From NCBI GenBank assembly GCA_016860685.1, contig BOJX01000005.1, positions 1 to 63,665 of the forward strand: a DNA stretch of 63,665 nt. Reading direction: 5' to 3'. Within the stretch, counting starts at the first letter, position 1; every line of letters begins with the position of its first letter. Below are positions 1 to 8,839 of the stretch, piece by piece. Source of the stretch: Planctomycetota bacterium. Lineage in GTDB: Bacteria; Planctomycetota; Phycisphaerae; UBA1845. The position numbers and the translations under genes were made by a program. The notes beneath the pieces were generated by a model. It was not told where the DNA came from. It did no database searches and worked only from the letters and a program-made list of their open reading frames with translations.

Positions 1-786
1 GACCGCGACCTGACGCGGGCGATCGCCGCACTCGACGGCGATGCGCCCTTCACGGACGACCTCGATGAGGCGCTGCGCCGAGGCGAGGTGGATTTGGCGG
101 TGCACAGCCTCAAGGACGTTCCGCTGGCGTTGTCGTCCGAGTTCGACCTTCCCGCGATCCTGCCGCGCGGCGCGCCGGGAGAATCCGTCGTGTCGCGGGA
201 CGGTCGGCGGCTGGCGGATCTTCCCGCGGGGGCGGTGGTGGGCACGAGCAGTCCGCGGCGCGCGGCGCAGCTTCTTTCGCTGCGAGGCGACCTTGTTCCA
301 GTCGTGATGCGCGGACCGGTGGATGATCGTGTGCGCCAGGTGCGCCAGGGGCGGTTTGACGCGGCGATCCTCGCCACGGCGGGGCTGGTGCGTCTCGGAC
401 TGGAGCACGAGATCGCGGAGTCGCTGCCCCTCGACGAGTTCCTGCCCGCGCCGGGGCAAGGTGCGCTGGTCGTCCAGGTCCGGCGCGCGGATGAGCGCGT
501 CACCCGGCTGGTGCGCGTGCTCGACGACGCTCCGACACGCGCCGCGGTGACGGCGGAGCTTGCGTTCCTTGCGGCGTTCGAGAAGCTGGGAGGCGTGGCG
601 GCGGCGGCGTGGGCGACGACGGCGGCGGGGTTGCGGATGCGGGCCCGCCTGATTGCACTGGACGGGCGCATCCTCTGGGACGGGGTGGTCCGCGGCGACG
701 AGCCTGAAGACGTGGCCGCCAGCGCGATCCGGGACGCCTCTCGGGCGTTTGCGCACGCCTCCTTAACAACGGGGGTTCACGCATGA
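1..786 (+). CDS. hemC: Porphobilinogen deaminase (hydroxymethylbilane synthase), 5'-truncated by the window edge
   Basis: The frame is open from base 1, so the true start lies upstream. HemC polymerises four porphobilinogens into hydroxymethylbilane in cytosolic tetrapyrrole synthesis. Visible family motifs are VHSLKDVP with the catalytic Asp, VGTSSPRR with the substrate-binding arginine pair, RGPVDDR, and LPAPGQGAL. The C-terminal domain is present, but the conserved GGC loop that should carry the dipyrromethane-cofactor cysteine reads LGGVAAAAWA. The codon at 595-597 is GTG (Val), and no cysteine occurs anywhere in the visible 261 codons. The stop overlaps the next start (ATGA at 783-786), so translation is coupled to the cobA-hemD fusion. 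The family call is firm. Whether the enzyme is catalytically normal is open. Confidence 0.93.
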   Translation, partial: DRDLTRAIAALDGDAPFTDDLDEALRRGEVDLAVHSLKDVPLALSSEFDLPAILPRGAPGESVVSRDGRRLADLPAGAVVGTSSPRRAAQLLSLRGDLVPVVMRGPVDDRVRQVRQGRFDAAILATAGLVRLGLEHEIAESLPLDEFLPAPGQGALVVQVRRADERVTRLVRVLDDAPTRAAVTAELAFLAAFEKLGGVAAAAWATTAAGLRMRARLIALDGRILWDGVVRGDEPEDVAASAIRDASRAFAHASLTTGVHA

Positions 787-2327
787 AGACGGGGCGCGTC
801 ACGCTGGTCGGCGCGGGACCGGGCGATCCGGGCTTGTTGACGCTGAAAGGCCTGCGTCATCTTCGGCGTGCTGACGTGGTCCTGTATGATCGCCTCGCTT
901 CTGACTCGCTGCTTCGGCAGGCGCGTCCTGACGCCGAGTTGATCGCGGTCGGGAAAAGCCCCGGCGACCCCCTCGGACGACAGGAGGAGATCAACGACAT
1001 TCTCGTCGAGCGCGCAAAGCGAGGCTTGCGCGTCGTGCGTCTGAAGGGAGGCGATCCTTTCGTCTTCGGACGCGGACGCGAGGAGGTCAATGCATGCGCG
1101 GCTGCGGGCGTGCCCTGTCACGTTGTGCCCGGAATCAGCAGCGCCCTCGCCGCGCCGGCCTCGATCGGCGTCAGCCTGACGCATCGCGGCGCCGCGAACG
1201 CCTTCGCCGTCATCACCGGACGGTCGTCGAGATCGGGCGGTCCGCCGGAGTATGACTGGGAAGCGCTGGCGAAGATCGACGCCGTCGTGATTCTGATGGG
1301 GCACGCATCCCTGGCGGACATTGCAGCGCAACTCATCTTGGGCGGGCGGGCTGCGGACACGCCGGCCGTCTCGGTCGAGTCGGCGACCACGTCGCGCCAA
1401 CGCCACGTCACCGGCACACTGGCGAACATTGCCGCGTGCGTTGCGGACGCGGGTCTGCGCAATCCGATCGTCACTGTCGTCGGCGAAGTCGCCCGGATGG
1501 CGCGGGAGGAAGCTCCGCACGCTGAGCATCCGCAACGCGCGATAAGGAAGCCGCTGGTCGGACGTAGGATCGCGGTGACGCGCGCCTCATCATCCTCGGA
1601 CGAATTATTCCGCCTGCTGCGCCTTGCCGGAGCGGAGACGATCGCGTGTCCACTCATCCGCGCCGTTTATCCCTCTGAAGCTGGTGACGCGGATTCCGCA
1701 TGGCGCGGCCTGAGAGATTTTAACTGGATCGCCTTCACATCAATGCACGGCGTCGAAGGATTCTGGCGCAGGCTTAAGCGGAGCGGGTGCGACGCTCGCT
1801 TGCTGGCAGGTCTGCGGATTGCGGCGATCGGTCCGGCGACGGCGGCGGCCTTGCAGCGCCGAGGACTCGTCGCCGACGTCACCCCGCAGACCTTCACCGG
1901 GCGCGATCTCGCGCGAGCGATCCTTGAGGCGCCGCACGACCGACGCTCGTGCTCATCCGCTCGCGTGCTCTGCCCGAGGGGGAACCTCGCCCGCACGGAG
2001 CTGGAATCCGAGTTGCGTCGCGCCGGGGCGATTGCCGAACCGGTCGAGGTTTACCGCACCGAGTTGATCGAGCCTCCTGCCGCCGCCGCCGCCGAGCTGG
2101 CAAGAGGCGTGGATGCGATCGTGTTTTGCAGTCCCTCCGCCGTCCGGCAGTACGCGACGCTGCGGCTGCCCGCAGGAGATGCGATCCTCGCCGCCCTCGG
2201 ACCGACGACCGCCGCCGCCCTGACGGAAGCGGGGTTGCCCTGTGGGCTGGTCCCCGAATCCGCGGACGTGCGGGCGCTCGTGGCGGCGCTGGGCGAGCGT
2301 TTGCGGTGCGAGGAGGCGCTGACATGA
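783..2327 (+). CDS. cobA-hemD: Fused uroporphyrinogen-III C-methyltransferase / uroporphyrinogen-III synthase
   Basis: This is a two-domain, 514-residue protein. Residues about 5-245 form a SUMT (CobA) domain with VGAGPGDPGLLT, LKGGDPFVFGRG, VPGISS and SLTHRG motifs. It methylates uroporphyrinogen III at C2 and C7 toward siroheme or B12. Residues about 260-510 form a HemD domain (GRRIAVTRA, then FTSMHGV, then FCSPSAV) that cyclises hydroxymethylbilane to uroporphyrinogen III. The fusion therefore makes and uses the branch-point intermediate. It starts inside the hemC stop (ATGA) and its own stop overlaps hemB, so all three genes are coupled. CobA-HemD fusions are known in several phyla; this one looks complete. 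Confidence 0.95.
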   Translation: MKTGRVTLVGAGPGDPGLLTLKGLRHLRRADVVLYDRLASDSLLRQARPDAELIAVGKSPGDPLGRQEEINDILVERAKRGLRVVRLKGGDPFVFGRGREEVNACAAAGVPCHVVPGISSALAAPASIGVSLTHRGAANAFAVITGRSSRSGGPPEYDWEALAKIDAVVILMGHASLADIAAQLILGGRAADTPAVSVESATTSRQRHVTGTLANIAACVADAGLRNPIVTVVGEVARMAREEAPHAEHPQRAIRKPLVGRRIAVTRASSSSDELFRLLRLAGAETIACPLIRAVYPSEAGDADSAWRGLRDFNWIAFTSMHGVEGFWRRLKRSGCDARLLAGLRIAAIGPATAAALQRRGLVADVTPQTFTGRDLARAILEAPHDRRSCSSARVLCPRGNLARTELESELRRAGAIAEPVEVYRTELIEPPAAAAAELARGVDAIVFCSPSAVRQYATLRLPAGDAILAALGPTTAAALTEAGLPCGLVPESADVRALVAALGERLRCEEALT

Positions 2328-3325
2328 GACAGTTTCCCGGAACACGATTGCGCAGACTTCGGTCGCACCCGGCGCTGCGCGCGCTCGTGCGCGAGACGCA
2401 TCTGTCCCCGGCGGATTTCATCTACCCGATCTTTGTGGTCGAACGCCCGGAATCCGCCGGAGAGGTTCCGTCAATGCCGGGCGTCTTCCGGCAGACGCTG
2501 GACACGCTGCCGCGGCAGATCGAGCGCGTCGCGGAACTGGGCGTCCCCGCGGTCATGCTCTTCGGGATCCCCGAGCACAAGGACGCGCTCGGGTCGCAGG
2601 CCTGCGCGGACGGCGGCGTCATCGTTCGCGCGATCCAGCGCGCCGCCCGCGCCGCCGGAGACGCCGTCGTCGTCGTCGCCGACCTGTGCCTCTGCGAGTA
2701 CACCGATCACGGGCATTGCGGCCTGATCCGCGGCGATCGCATCGACAATGACGCCACGCTCGATCTTCTCCGCAAAGCCGCCGTCGCTTATGCCCAGGCC
2801 GGCGCCGCGATGGTCGCCCCCAGCGGCATGATGGACGGGATGGTCGGCGCGATCCGCGGCGCACTGGACGCTGCGGGAAACGCCGAGACCGCGATCCTGT
2901 CCTACGCCGTCAAGTACGCCTCCGCCTTTTACGGCCCGTTCCGCGATGCCGCCGAATGCGCCCCGAAGTTCGGCGATCGCCGCACGCATCAGATGGACCC
3001 CGCCAACGCACGCGAAGCCCTCGCCGAAGCCGAACTGGATCTCGCCGAAGGCGCCGACCTCCTGATGGTCAAACCCGCCACGCCTTATCTCGACGTCATC
3101 CGCGACCTCCGCGCGGCGCAGCCCTCCGTCCCGCTGGCAGCGTATCACGTCAGCGGCGAATACAGCATGATCAAAGCCGCCGCCGCCCGCGGCTGGATCG
3201 ACGAGCGCCGCATCGCTCTGGAGACTCTGACCGGCATCAAGCGCGCTGGCGCCGACGCCATCATCACGTATTACGCCTGCGAAGCCGCGGCCTGGCTTCG
3301 GGGAGCCTCTCCCTCCACGTCGTGA
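2324..3325 (+). CDS. hemB: Delta-aminolevulinic acid dehydratase (porphobilinogen synthase)
   Basis: HemB condenses two aminolevulinates to porphobilinogen, the substrate of HemC. The protein has 333 residues, a typical length. The metal-binding segment DLCLCEYTDHGHCG carries the three cysteines of the zinc-dependent class. The Schiff-base lysine is in LMVKPATPYLD, and the second conserved segment is AYHVSGEYSMIKAA. The ATG at 2324 was chosen because MRQFPGTRLRRLR is the usual family N-terminus and it overlaps the preceding stop by 4 bases (ATGA). The frame is open further upstream, but that part is a shadow of hemD. It is the last gene of the coupled hemC-cobA/hemD-hemB unit. Confidence 0.96.
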   Translation: MRQFPGTRLRRLRSHPALRALVRETHLSPADFIYPIFVVERPESAGEVPSMPGVFRQTLDTLPRQIERVAELGVPAVMLFGIPEHKDALGSQACADGGVIVRAIQRAARAAGDAVVVVADLCLCEYTDHGHCGLIRGDRIDNDATLDLLRKAAVAYAQAGAAMVAPSGMMDGMVGAIRGALDAAGNAETAILSYAVKYASAFYGPFRDAAECAPKFGDRRTHQMDPANAREALAEAELDLAEGADLLMVKPATPYLDVIRDLRAAQPSVPLAAYHVSGEYSMIKAAAARGWIDERRIALETLTGIKRAGADAIITYYACEAAAWLRGASPSTS

Positions 3326-3995
3326 GGTTCGTTTGCGAGGCGGGGTTTGCTCGTTCCGCGGTCTTGCTGGTCCTGGCGCTGCTGCTGTGCGCACGAGGAG
3401 CAGGGGCACGTAAGACGGTGGTGGTGCCGAAGGCCGGTTATTGTTCGAGTTGGACTGCACCTCGCCGCCGGAGTGGGTCGCGGCTTCTGCGCCGGTTCGC
3501 GGCGCCTTCCGCCGCGCTTCTGGACTCGGTTGCGCTGAGCAATGAATCCTGGCTCATTCTGTCGGTTGAGCAGACCGCATTTATGCGCCCCGGTGGTGCA
3601 TCCCTAAGGGAAGAAAAAAAGGGGGGTGGGGGGCGGCGAAGCCCGCCCTGCGTGACTGATGAGGACCGTCGTTGTGTCGGAAGCGGAGCAAGGGGACGTG
3701 GTACGTCCCTGTCCGGTGCAGTGGACCGAACATCCGCAGTCCGATGGCCGAAAAAAGAGAAATGTCGATGAACCTTTCTACGTCTGTCGTCATACAATAA
3801 AGGTGAGCGAAGATGAAGGTCCGCCGTACCGGGTGAGGCGGGCATTCGACAAGTGTCGAAAACCGTGGAATCCTGCCTGACGGGGCGGCCCGTGCGACGT
3901 TCAGACCGGGACGAGCAATAACGGAGCGGAGTCGGGGTTGGGAATGAAGACGCTGCACATGACGGGCGCCACCGGTCGGGGATCGGAGTGACAAA
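3326..3995. other. Long non-coding gap between hemB and the DUF1800 gene, with structured elements
   Basis: I see no convincing gene here. Visible elements are a purine/G-rich tract around 3605-3640 with two runs of six G (quadruplex-prone), a perfect hairpin GGGACGT-ggt-ACGTCCC at 3693-3709, a possible -10 box TACAAT at 3793-3798 without a good -35, and the 16-base inverted repeat listed separately. The gap probably holds the hemB 3' untranslated region and the promoter of the DUF1800/DUF1501 pair. Confidence 0.5.
3845..3860. promoter_or_regulatory. Perfect inverted repeat TTCGACA-ag-TGTCGAA, operator-like
   Basis: Two 7-base arms are exact reverse complements with a 2-base centre, the geometry of a dimeric regulator site. 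It lies 135 bases upstream of the DUF1800 start and about 47 bases downstream of a possible -10 box TACAAT (3793-3798). No regulator is assigned. It could also be a chance palindrome. Confidence 0.35.
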
Positions 3996-5576
3996 ATGAG
4001 AGCACGAGCTGTGCGGTTGTGGGGGCTGGGTTTGATCGGCGCGCTGGCGACAGGCGGTGACGTCGCCTGGGCGGACGACCCCCTGCGCTCGACGACCGAC
4101 GCCTGGACGCGCGACGACGCGGCGCATCTGCTGCGTCGGGCCGGATTTGGCGGGACGCCGGAGGAGATCGATCGCCTTCACGCTCTCGGCAAGGCCGCAG
4201 CGGTGGAGCGCCTGGTGGGTTACGAGCAGTTCAAGGCGAACTTTGAACCGCCGTCGATCCTGCCCTACGAACCGCCGGCGTTCATGAAGGAAGGACCGCT
4301 CTCGCCGGAGGAGCGTCAGGAGGTCATCCGCATCCGCCGCCAGAACACGATCGTACAGGCGCAGAACCTGTGTGAGTGGTGGCTGCGGCGGATGATCACC
4401 ACGCCGCGTCCCCTGGAGGAGAAGCTCGTGCTGTTCTGGCACGGACATTTCACCAGCGGACTTCGCGAGGTGGAGCAGCCGCGTTTTCTTTACGACCAGA
4501 ACGAGCTGTTTCGGCGCTACGCGAAGGGATCCTTCGGAACGCTGACGAAGGCGATCAGCTACGACCCGGCGATGCTCCGCTACCTCGACGGGGTGAACAA
4601 TGTCGCGTCGCACCCGAACGAGAACTACGCCCGCGAACTGCTCGAGTTGTTCACGATGGGGCCGGGCGCGTTCAGCGAGAACGACGTCAAAAGCGTCGCC
4701 CGCGCCTTCACCGGCTGGACGATCAACCGTGCGACGGGGACGCTCGAGTTTCAGGAGAAGGAGCACGACTACGGGTTCAAGCCCTTGTTCGGCCAGTTCC
4801 GGCGGTACAACGGCGTCGAAGTGGTGGATCCGATTCTCGCCCAGCCGGCGACGGCGAAGTTCATCGCCCGCAAATTGTGGGTGTACTTCGCGGGGACGGA
4901 GCCGGACGCGGCGCTGCTGAATGCGCTGGCGAACGCGCTGCGCGGCAGCGGGTACAAGATCGACGTGTTCCTGCGCAAGATGTTCCTTTCCGACGCCTTC
5001 TACGCGCCGCAGGTCCGCTTTCAGGCGGTAAAAAGCCCGGCGGAACTGATCGCCGGCACGTATCGCGCGCTGGAGATCCGCCCGCTGAACGCCAACGCGA
5101 TGGTGGCGGCGATGCGTCGGATGGGGCACGAACTTTTTCAACCGCCGAACGTCAAGGGCTGGGACGGCGGCGTGAAGTGGGTCAATACGTCCACGCTGTT
5201 GGAGCGTTACAATTTCGCGACGGTTCCGCTTTACGGCGCCGACGCGCCGCGCGAAGGCGAGATGATGCGACGCATGATGCAGGACGCGCCCCGGGGGATG
5301 GCGATCGCGCAGCGCGACGCGAACCTGGATCAGCCGCCGTATGACCCCCTGCCGGTTCTGGAGCGGTATGATCTTCGCACGCCGGAGCAGATCGTCGATC
5401 ATTACGTGAAGCGGTTGTTGCAGCAGGAGATTCCGGAGGACCAGCGTGCGGCGCTGGTCGCGCATCTGCGCGAGCACGAGATTCACCGGCGGGACACGCC
5501 GAGGGAGGCGGTCGCGACGGCGGTGCGCGGGTTGATCCACCTCATCATCAGCACGCCGGAGTATCAGGTGCAGTAG
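3996..5576 (+). CDS. DUF1800 family exported protein
   Basis: The protein has 526 residues. An N-terminal signal peptide (RLWGLGLIGALATGGDVAWA, cleavage near AWA-DD) is followed by the DUF1800 hallmark AWTRDDAAHLLRRAGFGG. Further family segments are LFWHGHFTS, NENYARELLELFTMG and GWDGGVKWVN. The biochemical role of DUF1800 is unknown. The ATG is preceded by GGAG at a 7-base spacing. In planctomycetes and many other bacteria these genes sit directly before a DUF1501 gene, as here, so the two products probably act together outside the cytoplasm. The family is certain; the function is not. Confidence 0.93.
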   Translation: MRARAVRLWGLGLIGALATGGDVAWADDPLRSTTDAWTRDDAAHLLRRAGFGGTPEEIDRLHALGKAAAVERLVGYEQFKANFEPPSILPYEPPAFMKEGPLSPEERQEVIRIRRQNTIVQAQNLCEWWLRRMITTPRPLEEKLVLFWHGHFTSGLREVEQPRFLYDQNELFRRYAKGSFGTLTKAISYDPAMLRYLDGVNNVASHPNENYARELLELFTMGPGAFSENDVKSVARAFTGWTINRATGTLEFQEKEHDYGFKPLFGQFRRYNGVEVVDPILAQPATAKFIARKLWVYFAGTEPDAALLNALANALRGSGYKIDVFLRKMFLSDAFYAPQVRFQAVKSPAELIAGTYRALEIRPLNANAMVAAMRRMGHELFQPPNVKGWDGGVKWVNTSTLLERYNFATVPLYGADAPREGEMMRRMMQDAPRGMAIAQRDANLDQPPYDPLPVLERYDLRTPEQIVDHYVKRLLQQEIPEDQRAALVAHLREHEIHRRDTPREAVATAVRGLIHLIISTPEYQVQ

Positions 5577-5679
5577 GATCGGGGATCGTGAATTCGAGAT
5601 CGGGTTTCGGGAATCCGGGCAGCGCGCCGCAAGCCGCGAGCGGCTGGCCGCCGACAGCGTAGAGAAAAGAGCTTCCATC

Positions 5680-6966
5680 ATGCACGGACCGTTCACACGT
5701 CGGGAGTTTGTACGCGGACTGGGGCTGGTCGGGCTGTCGTCCACCGTGCCCGGGTTTCTGACCCGGACCGCGCGGGTGATGGCGGACGACTCCGGCGGTC
5801 GCCGGCGCCGCACGGACGCGCGGCAGGACAAGGCGCTGCCGGGACCGGCCGACGCGCGGGTGCTCGTCGTGCTGCAACTGGCCGGCGGCAACGACGGACT
5901 TAATACGATCATCCCGGTCCGCAACGACGTTTACTACCGCATGCGGCGGAAGCTCGCGGTGCCCGCGCGGCAGGCGCTGAAGCTGACGGACGAGTTCGGG
6001 CTTCATCCGGCTGCGAAGGGCCTGAAGGATTTGTATGACGACGGACTGCTCGGTGTGATTCACGGCGTCGGATATCCGAATCCGAACCGCTCGCACTTCG
6101 TCAGCACGGACATCTGGGAGACGGCTGACCCGAACCAGCGGACTTTCACCGGCTGGGTCGGACGCTACTTCGACTCCTGCTGCGCCGGTGCCGACCCGCC
6201 GGACCCGAAGCTCGGCATCGCCCTGACGAAGGAAGCGCCGCTGACGATGACCGGGGCGAAGTTCAGCCCCGTCTCGTTCGTCTCGCCGGATCAGCTCCAG
6301 TTTCAACCGCACCACACCAACAAGGGCGCGCGAGAGGTCTTCTCTCGCCTCAATGACGAGCCGCACGCCCCCGCGCAGGGCAAGACGCTGCGCACGCTGG
6401 ACTTCCTCCGTCGCGAGGCGTTCGACGCGCGGATGAACGTGGACGACATCCGCGAGGCGGCCGGGCGCGGCGGCGTCGGACCGCGGGCCAGCCTGTCGGC
6501 ACACCTGACGATGGTGGCGAACATGATCGCCGCCGGATTGCCGACGCGCGTGTACTACGTCTCGCTCACCGGTTTCGACACGCACTCCGGCCAGGAAGGG
6601 CGACATCAGGGGTTGCTCGCGCAACTCGGCGACGGCCTCAACGCTTTTTACAAAGCCCTGAAATCCACCGGACATCAGGATCGCGTGCTTGTCATGACCT
6701 TCTCCGAGTTCGGGCGGCGCGTCGAAGAGAACGCCTCTGGCGGGACGGACCACGGCGCCGCGGCGCCGATGCTGCTGGTCGGTCCGTCGGTCAAGCCCGG
6801 ACTGCTGGGGCGTCACCCGAGTCTGTCCGATCTCGATGCCGGCGACCTGAAACACACCACGGATTTCCGCGCCGTCTACGCGACGGTGCTGGAGAACTGG
6901 CTCGGCGTGGATGCCGGCAAACTCATCCCCGGCGCCTCCGCGACGCTGGGGCTGCTGAAGGCATGA
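5680..6966 (+). CDS. DUF1501 family protein with Tat signal
   Basis: The protein has 428 residues. The N-terminus FTRREFVRGLGLVGLSS is a twin-arginine signal, so the protein is probably exported folded. Family features are VLVVLQLAGGNDGLNT, the segment HGVGYPNPNRSHFVSTDIWE, SLTGFDTHSGQ, and FSEFGRRVEENASGGTDHG near the C-terminus. This resembles the alkaline-phosphatase/sulfatase-like fold proposed for DUF1501, with His and Asp residues that could bind metal. It lies 103 bases after the DUF1800 gene on the same strand, so the two are likely co-transcribed. The substrate is unknown. Confidence 0.93.
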   Translation: MHGPFTRREFVRGLGLVGLSSTVPGFLTRTARVMADDSGGRRRRTDARQDKALPGPADARVLVVLQLAGGNDGLNTIIPVRNDVYYRMRRKLAVPARQALKLTDEFGLHPAAKGLKDLYDDGLLGVIHGVGYPNPNRSHFVSTDIWETADPNQRTFTGWVGRYFDSCCAGADPPDPKLGIALTKEAPLTMTGAKFSPVSFVSPDQLQFQPHHTNKGAREVFSRLNDEPHAPAQGKTLRTLDFLRREAFDARMNVDDIREAAGRGGVGPRASLSAHLTMVANMIAAGLPTRVYYVSLTGFDTHSGQEGRHQGLLAQLGDGLNAFYKALKSTGHQDRVLVMTFSEFGRRVEENASGGTDHGAAAPMLLVGPSVKPGLLGRHPSLSDLDAGDLKHTTDFRAVYATVLENWLGVDAGKLIPGASATLGLLKA

Positions 6967-7072
6967 CGACCGCGGCGCCAGCCGATGTGAACCGAATCCA
7001 ACGTCTCCCTTCCGAACCGCGGACCTTCGGTCATCGGGGTGAGCGGCAGGCTTCTTGTATTCGAGTCAGAGC

Positions 7073-7121
7073 GCGGATTTCCGCCGGACGAAGGCGGAAG
7101 GGATATCCGCGGTCCGGTTTT
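7073..7121 (+). terminator. Stem-loop at the convergent end of the DUF1501 and acyltransferase genes
   Basis: Arms GCGGAT (7073-7078) and ATCCGC (7105-7110) enclose an inner stem CCGCC/GGCGG with a 7-base loop. A TTTT run follows at 7118-7121 on the plus strand, after a GC-rich spacer. It lies between two convergent genes, where a terminator is expected. The internal loop and the offset T run keep confidence moderate. Confidence 0.4.
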
Positions 7122-7147
7122 GTGCCACGAACCTGCAACCTTGGAAC

Positions 7148-8086
7148 TTAAGCGGGCGACCCGGATCGCGGGGCGTTGGAGCGGTCGATCGGCTGCGACT
7201 TCCAGCGGCGGTGGATCCAGAGGTATTGCGGGGGGTTCTGTCGGGCGGCGGTCTCGATCTCGCGCGTGTACGTCTGCGTGATCCAGCGGAGCGGGTCGTC
7301 CTGTGCTTCCCACTCCTGCGGACGGATGATGCGCTGCACGGCGACTTCGTAGCGGAATCCTTCGCCGAGGCGTCGCGCGTATCCGACAATCACCGGTACG
7401 CGTGTCTGCATCGCCAGCAGTCCGATCGACTTGTACGTCGACGCGGGGCGGCCGAAGAAATCCACGAAGATCCCCTTCCGCCCCGCGTCCTGATCGGCGA
7501 TGAACCCGACGAGCCTGCCGCGCCGCAGCAGATCCTCGGCCTGCGCCGTCGCGCCGCGTTTGTCGAGGAGCGCCAGCCCGTGCGTGGCGCGAGTGCGGAC
7601 GAGGTAGTCATTGAGGTAGACGTTGTCGAGCGGTCGCATGACGGCGGCCACGGGGAACCCGAAGCACGCGATCAGGTGACCCACCAGCTCCCAGTTCCCG
7701 AAATGTCCGGTGAGCAGGATCGCGCCCTGACCGGTCAGGAGGTGCCGCAGCGTCTCCTCCAGGTTGACCGGAACGAGATAGCGATGCCACGTATACCGGT
7801 TGATCAGTCCCGGAGCGCGGATCAGCTCGACGGCGAACATTGTCCAGTGTTCGAGGCACGCGAGGGCGATCCGGTGCCGATCGTCTGCGGAGAGGGATTC
7901 CCCGAACGCCAGGGTCAGGTGCTCCTCGGCCCGGCGCAGATGGCGCGGAGAAAGCCGCGCCCAGCCCGCTGCCAGCCCGCGCGCGACCCGGAGGTTGACG
8001 TTGATCGGCGTAAGATGAAAAAGCGCGGCGATGACGCGAAACGCCACATACGCCAGCCAGGCTCCGATACCACGATCCTTCTTCAT
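7148..8086 (-). CDS. LpxL/HtrB-type lysophospholipid (lipid A-like) acyltransferase
   Basis: The protein has 312 residues with an N-terminal hydrophobic stretch (WLAYVAFRVIAALFHL), as in inner-membrane late acyltransferases of lipid A synthesis. The LILTGHFGNWE-like catalytic motif is present as ILLTGHFGNWELVGH. Downstream blocks are AVMRPLDN, VGFIADQDAGRKGIFVDFFG and LWIHRRWK, all typical of the HtrB family. It probably transfers an acyl chain to a lipid A precursor or related glycolipid at the cytoplasmic face. LpxA occurs elsewhere in the window, which fits a lipid A-making envelope. No good ribosome-binding site is seen before this ATG. The family call is firm; the exact acceptor is inferred. 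Confidence 0.9.
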   Translation of the reverse strand: MKKDRGIGAWLAYVAFRVIAALFHLTPINVNLRVARGLAAGWARLSPRHLRRAEEHLTLAFGESLSADDRHRIALACLEHWTMFAVELIRAPGLINRYTWHRYLVPVNLEETLRHLLTGQGAILLTGHFGNWELVGHLIACFGFPVAAVMRPLDNVYLNDYLVRTRATHGLALLDKRGATAQAEDLLRRGRLVGFIADQDAGRKGIFVDFFGRPASTYKSIGLLAMQTRVPVIVGYARRLGEGFRYEVAVQRIIRPQEWEAQDDPLRWITQTYTREIETAARQNPPQYLWIHRRWKSQPIDRSNAPRSGSPA

Positions 8087-8550
8087 CGCGGCGGCATGTT
8101 ACGGGAAGCACGCCCTCTCGTCCCGCGAGGGTGAACCTGGAATCGGATCCGGACCCTCTCAGGAAGCGGGGCGAAAGACGCCGCGTCGGCGGAGACATTC
8201 GCATCGGCGGCGACGTGAGGGAAAGACGCCCGCCGGATGCCGCGAGCACCTGCCGTGATGCCGCGGACGTCTGCGCTTCTCGCGACGCCAGGCGCTCCGC
8301 CGGGTTCGTGGGGCGACGACGAACGTTCTGAGCCGCAAGCTCCTTGCATGAATACGGATCGCGGACCTCCGGTCCGCATGTGCCCGGTTGAACATCGCGC
8401 TGCGATGTAAATGAAAAAAAGCTGCAACCTGGGGCGCAAGCGCAAGAGGAATCCTAGCGCCGCACGACATGAGAGGCGCTCCCGCATGCCTCGCGTTGCG
8501 CCCACCGGCGTCGCGCTGCGCTCCCGCGCGGGGCGTCGGTTCAGGCGCTG

Positions 8551-8622
8551 TTTCTTAACCGAGCCGCGCCCGCCTGTCCTTGACGTTGCGAAGCAAGGTC
8601 AAGGGTGAGGAAGCGTTCTTCT
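8551..8622. repeat. Dispersed ACCGAGCCGCGCCCG-type repeat, copy A
   Basis: The core AACCGAGCCGCGCCCGCC is followed by a TTGACGTTGCGAAGCAAGG-like middle part and an AAGGGTGAGGAAGCGTTCTT tail. The same order of blocks recurs at 13878-13945 and 13955-14022 with about 70-80 percent identity by eye. All full copies are intergenic. Confidence 0.6.
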
Positions 8623-8703
8623 CTGCGGCGTCCCGTCGAGGGCTTCGGTGCGACTGCCGCCCGTCCGGAGCTTAAAATCGTCCTTCCCGGGTTCGCGCAT
8701 GAG

Positions 8704-8737
8704 AAAACCCCCGCGGCGTTCTGCGACGTCGCGGGGG
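8704..8737 (-). terminator. Rho-independent terminator of the LPP20-repeat gene
   Basis: Read on the minus strand, a perfect 8-base stem CCCCCGCG/CGCGGGGG (arms 8730-8737 and 8708-8715) is followed by TTTT (8707-8704). It lies about 100 bases after the stop of the 8840-10156 gene, with nothing between, so it is the natural end of that transcript. Confidence 0.75.
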
Positions 8738-8839
8738 TCGAGTTGTCCTTGTGCGCCTTGCGGAAAGGCGAGCCCTTCCACCGGTCCTCGGTGCGTGTTG
8801 CCTAAGGCGCGCGATCCGCGCCGCCGCAACGTTCCTCGA

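Larger units (their letters stand above)
8087..8839. other. 753-base gap without a convincing gene
   Basis: This gap lies between the starts of the acyltransferase and the terminator side of the LPP20-repeat gene. It contains a short hairpin GCGGACC-tcc-GGTCCGC at 8361-8377, one copy of the dispersed repeat at 8551-8622 and a terminator at 8704-8737. Open frames here lack family resemblance and one simply translates the repeat. Confidence 0.5.

Noticed and set aside
1949-2323. Upstream extension of the hemB frame
   Set aside because: The region is coding hemD in another frame; hemB starts at the coupled ATG at 2324.
3322-3771. Open frame with a GTG overlapping the hemB stop and a signal-peptide-like start
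   Set aside because: The first 25 residues look like a Sec signal, but the rest is Arg-rich without any family pattern, crosses the G-rich tract and lacks a clear ribosome-binding site.
3438-5924. 828-codon minus-strand open frame
   Set aside because: It is antisense to the DUF1800 gene and is Arg/His-rich, a typical shadow in GC-rich DNA.
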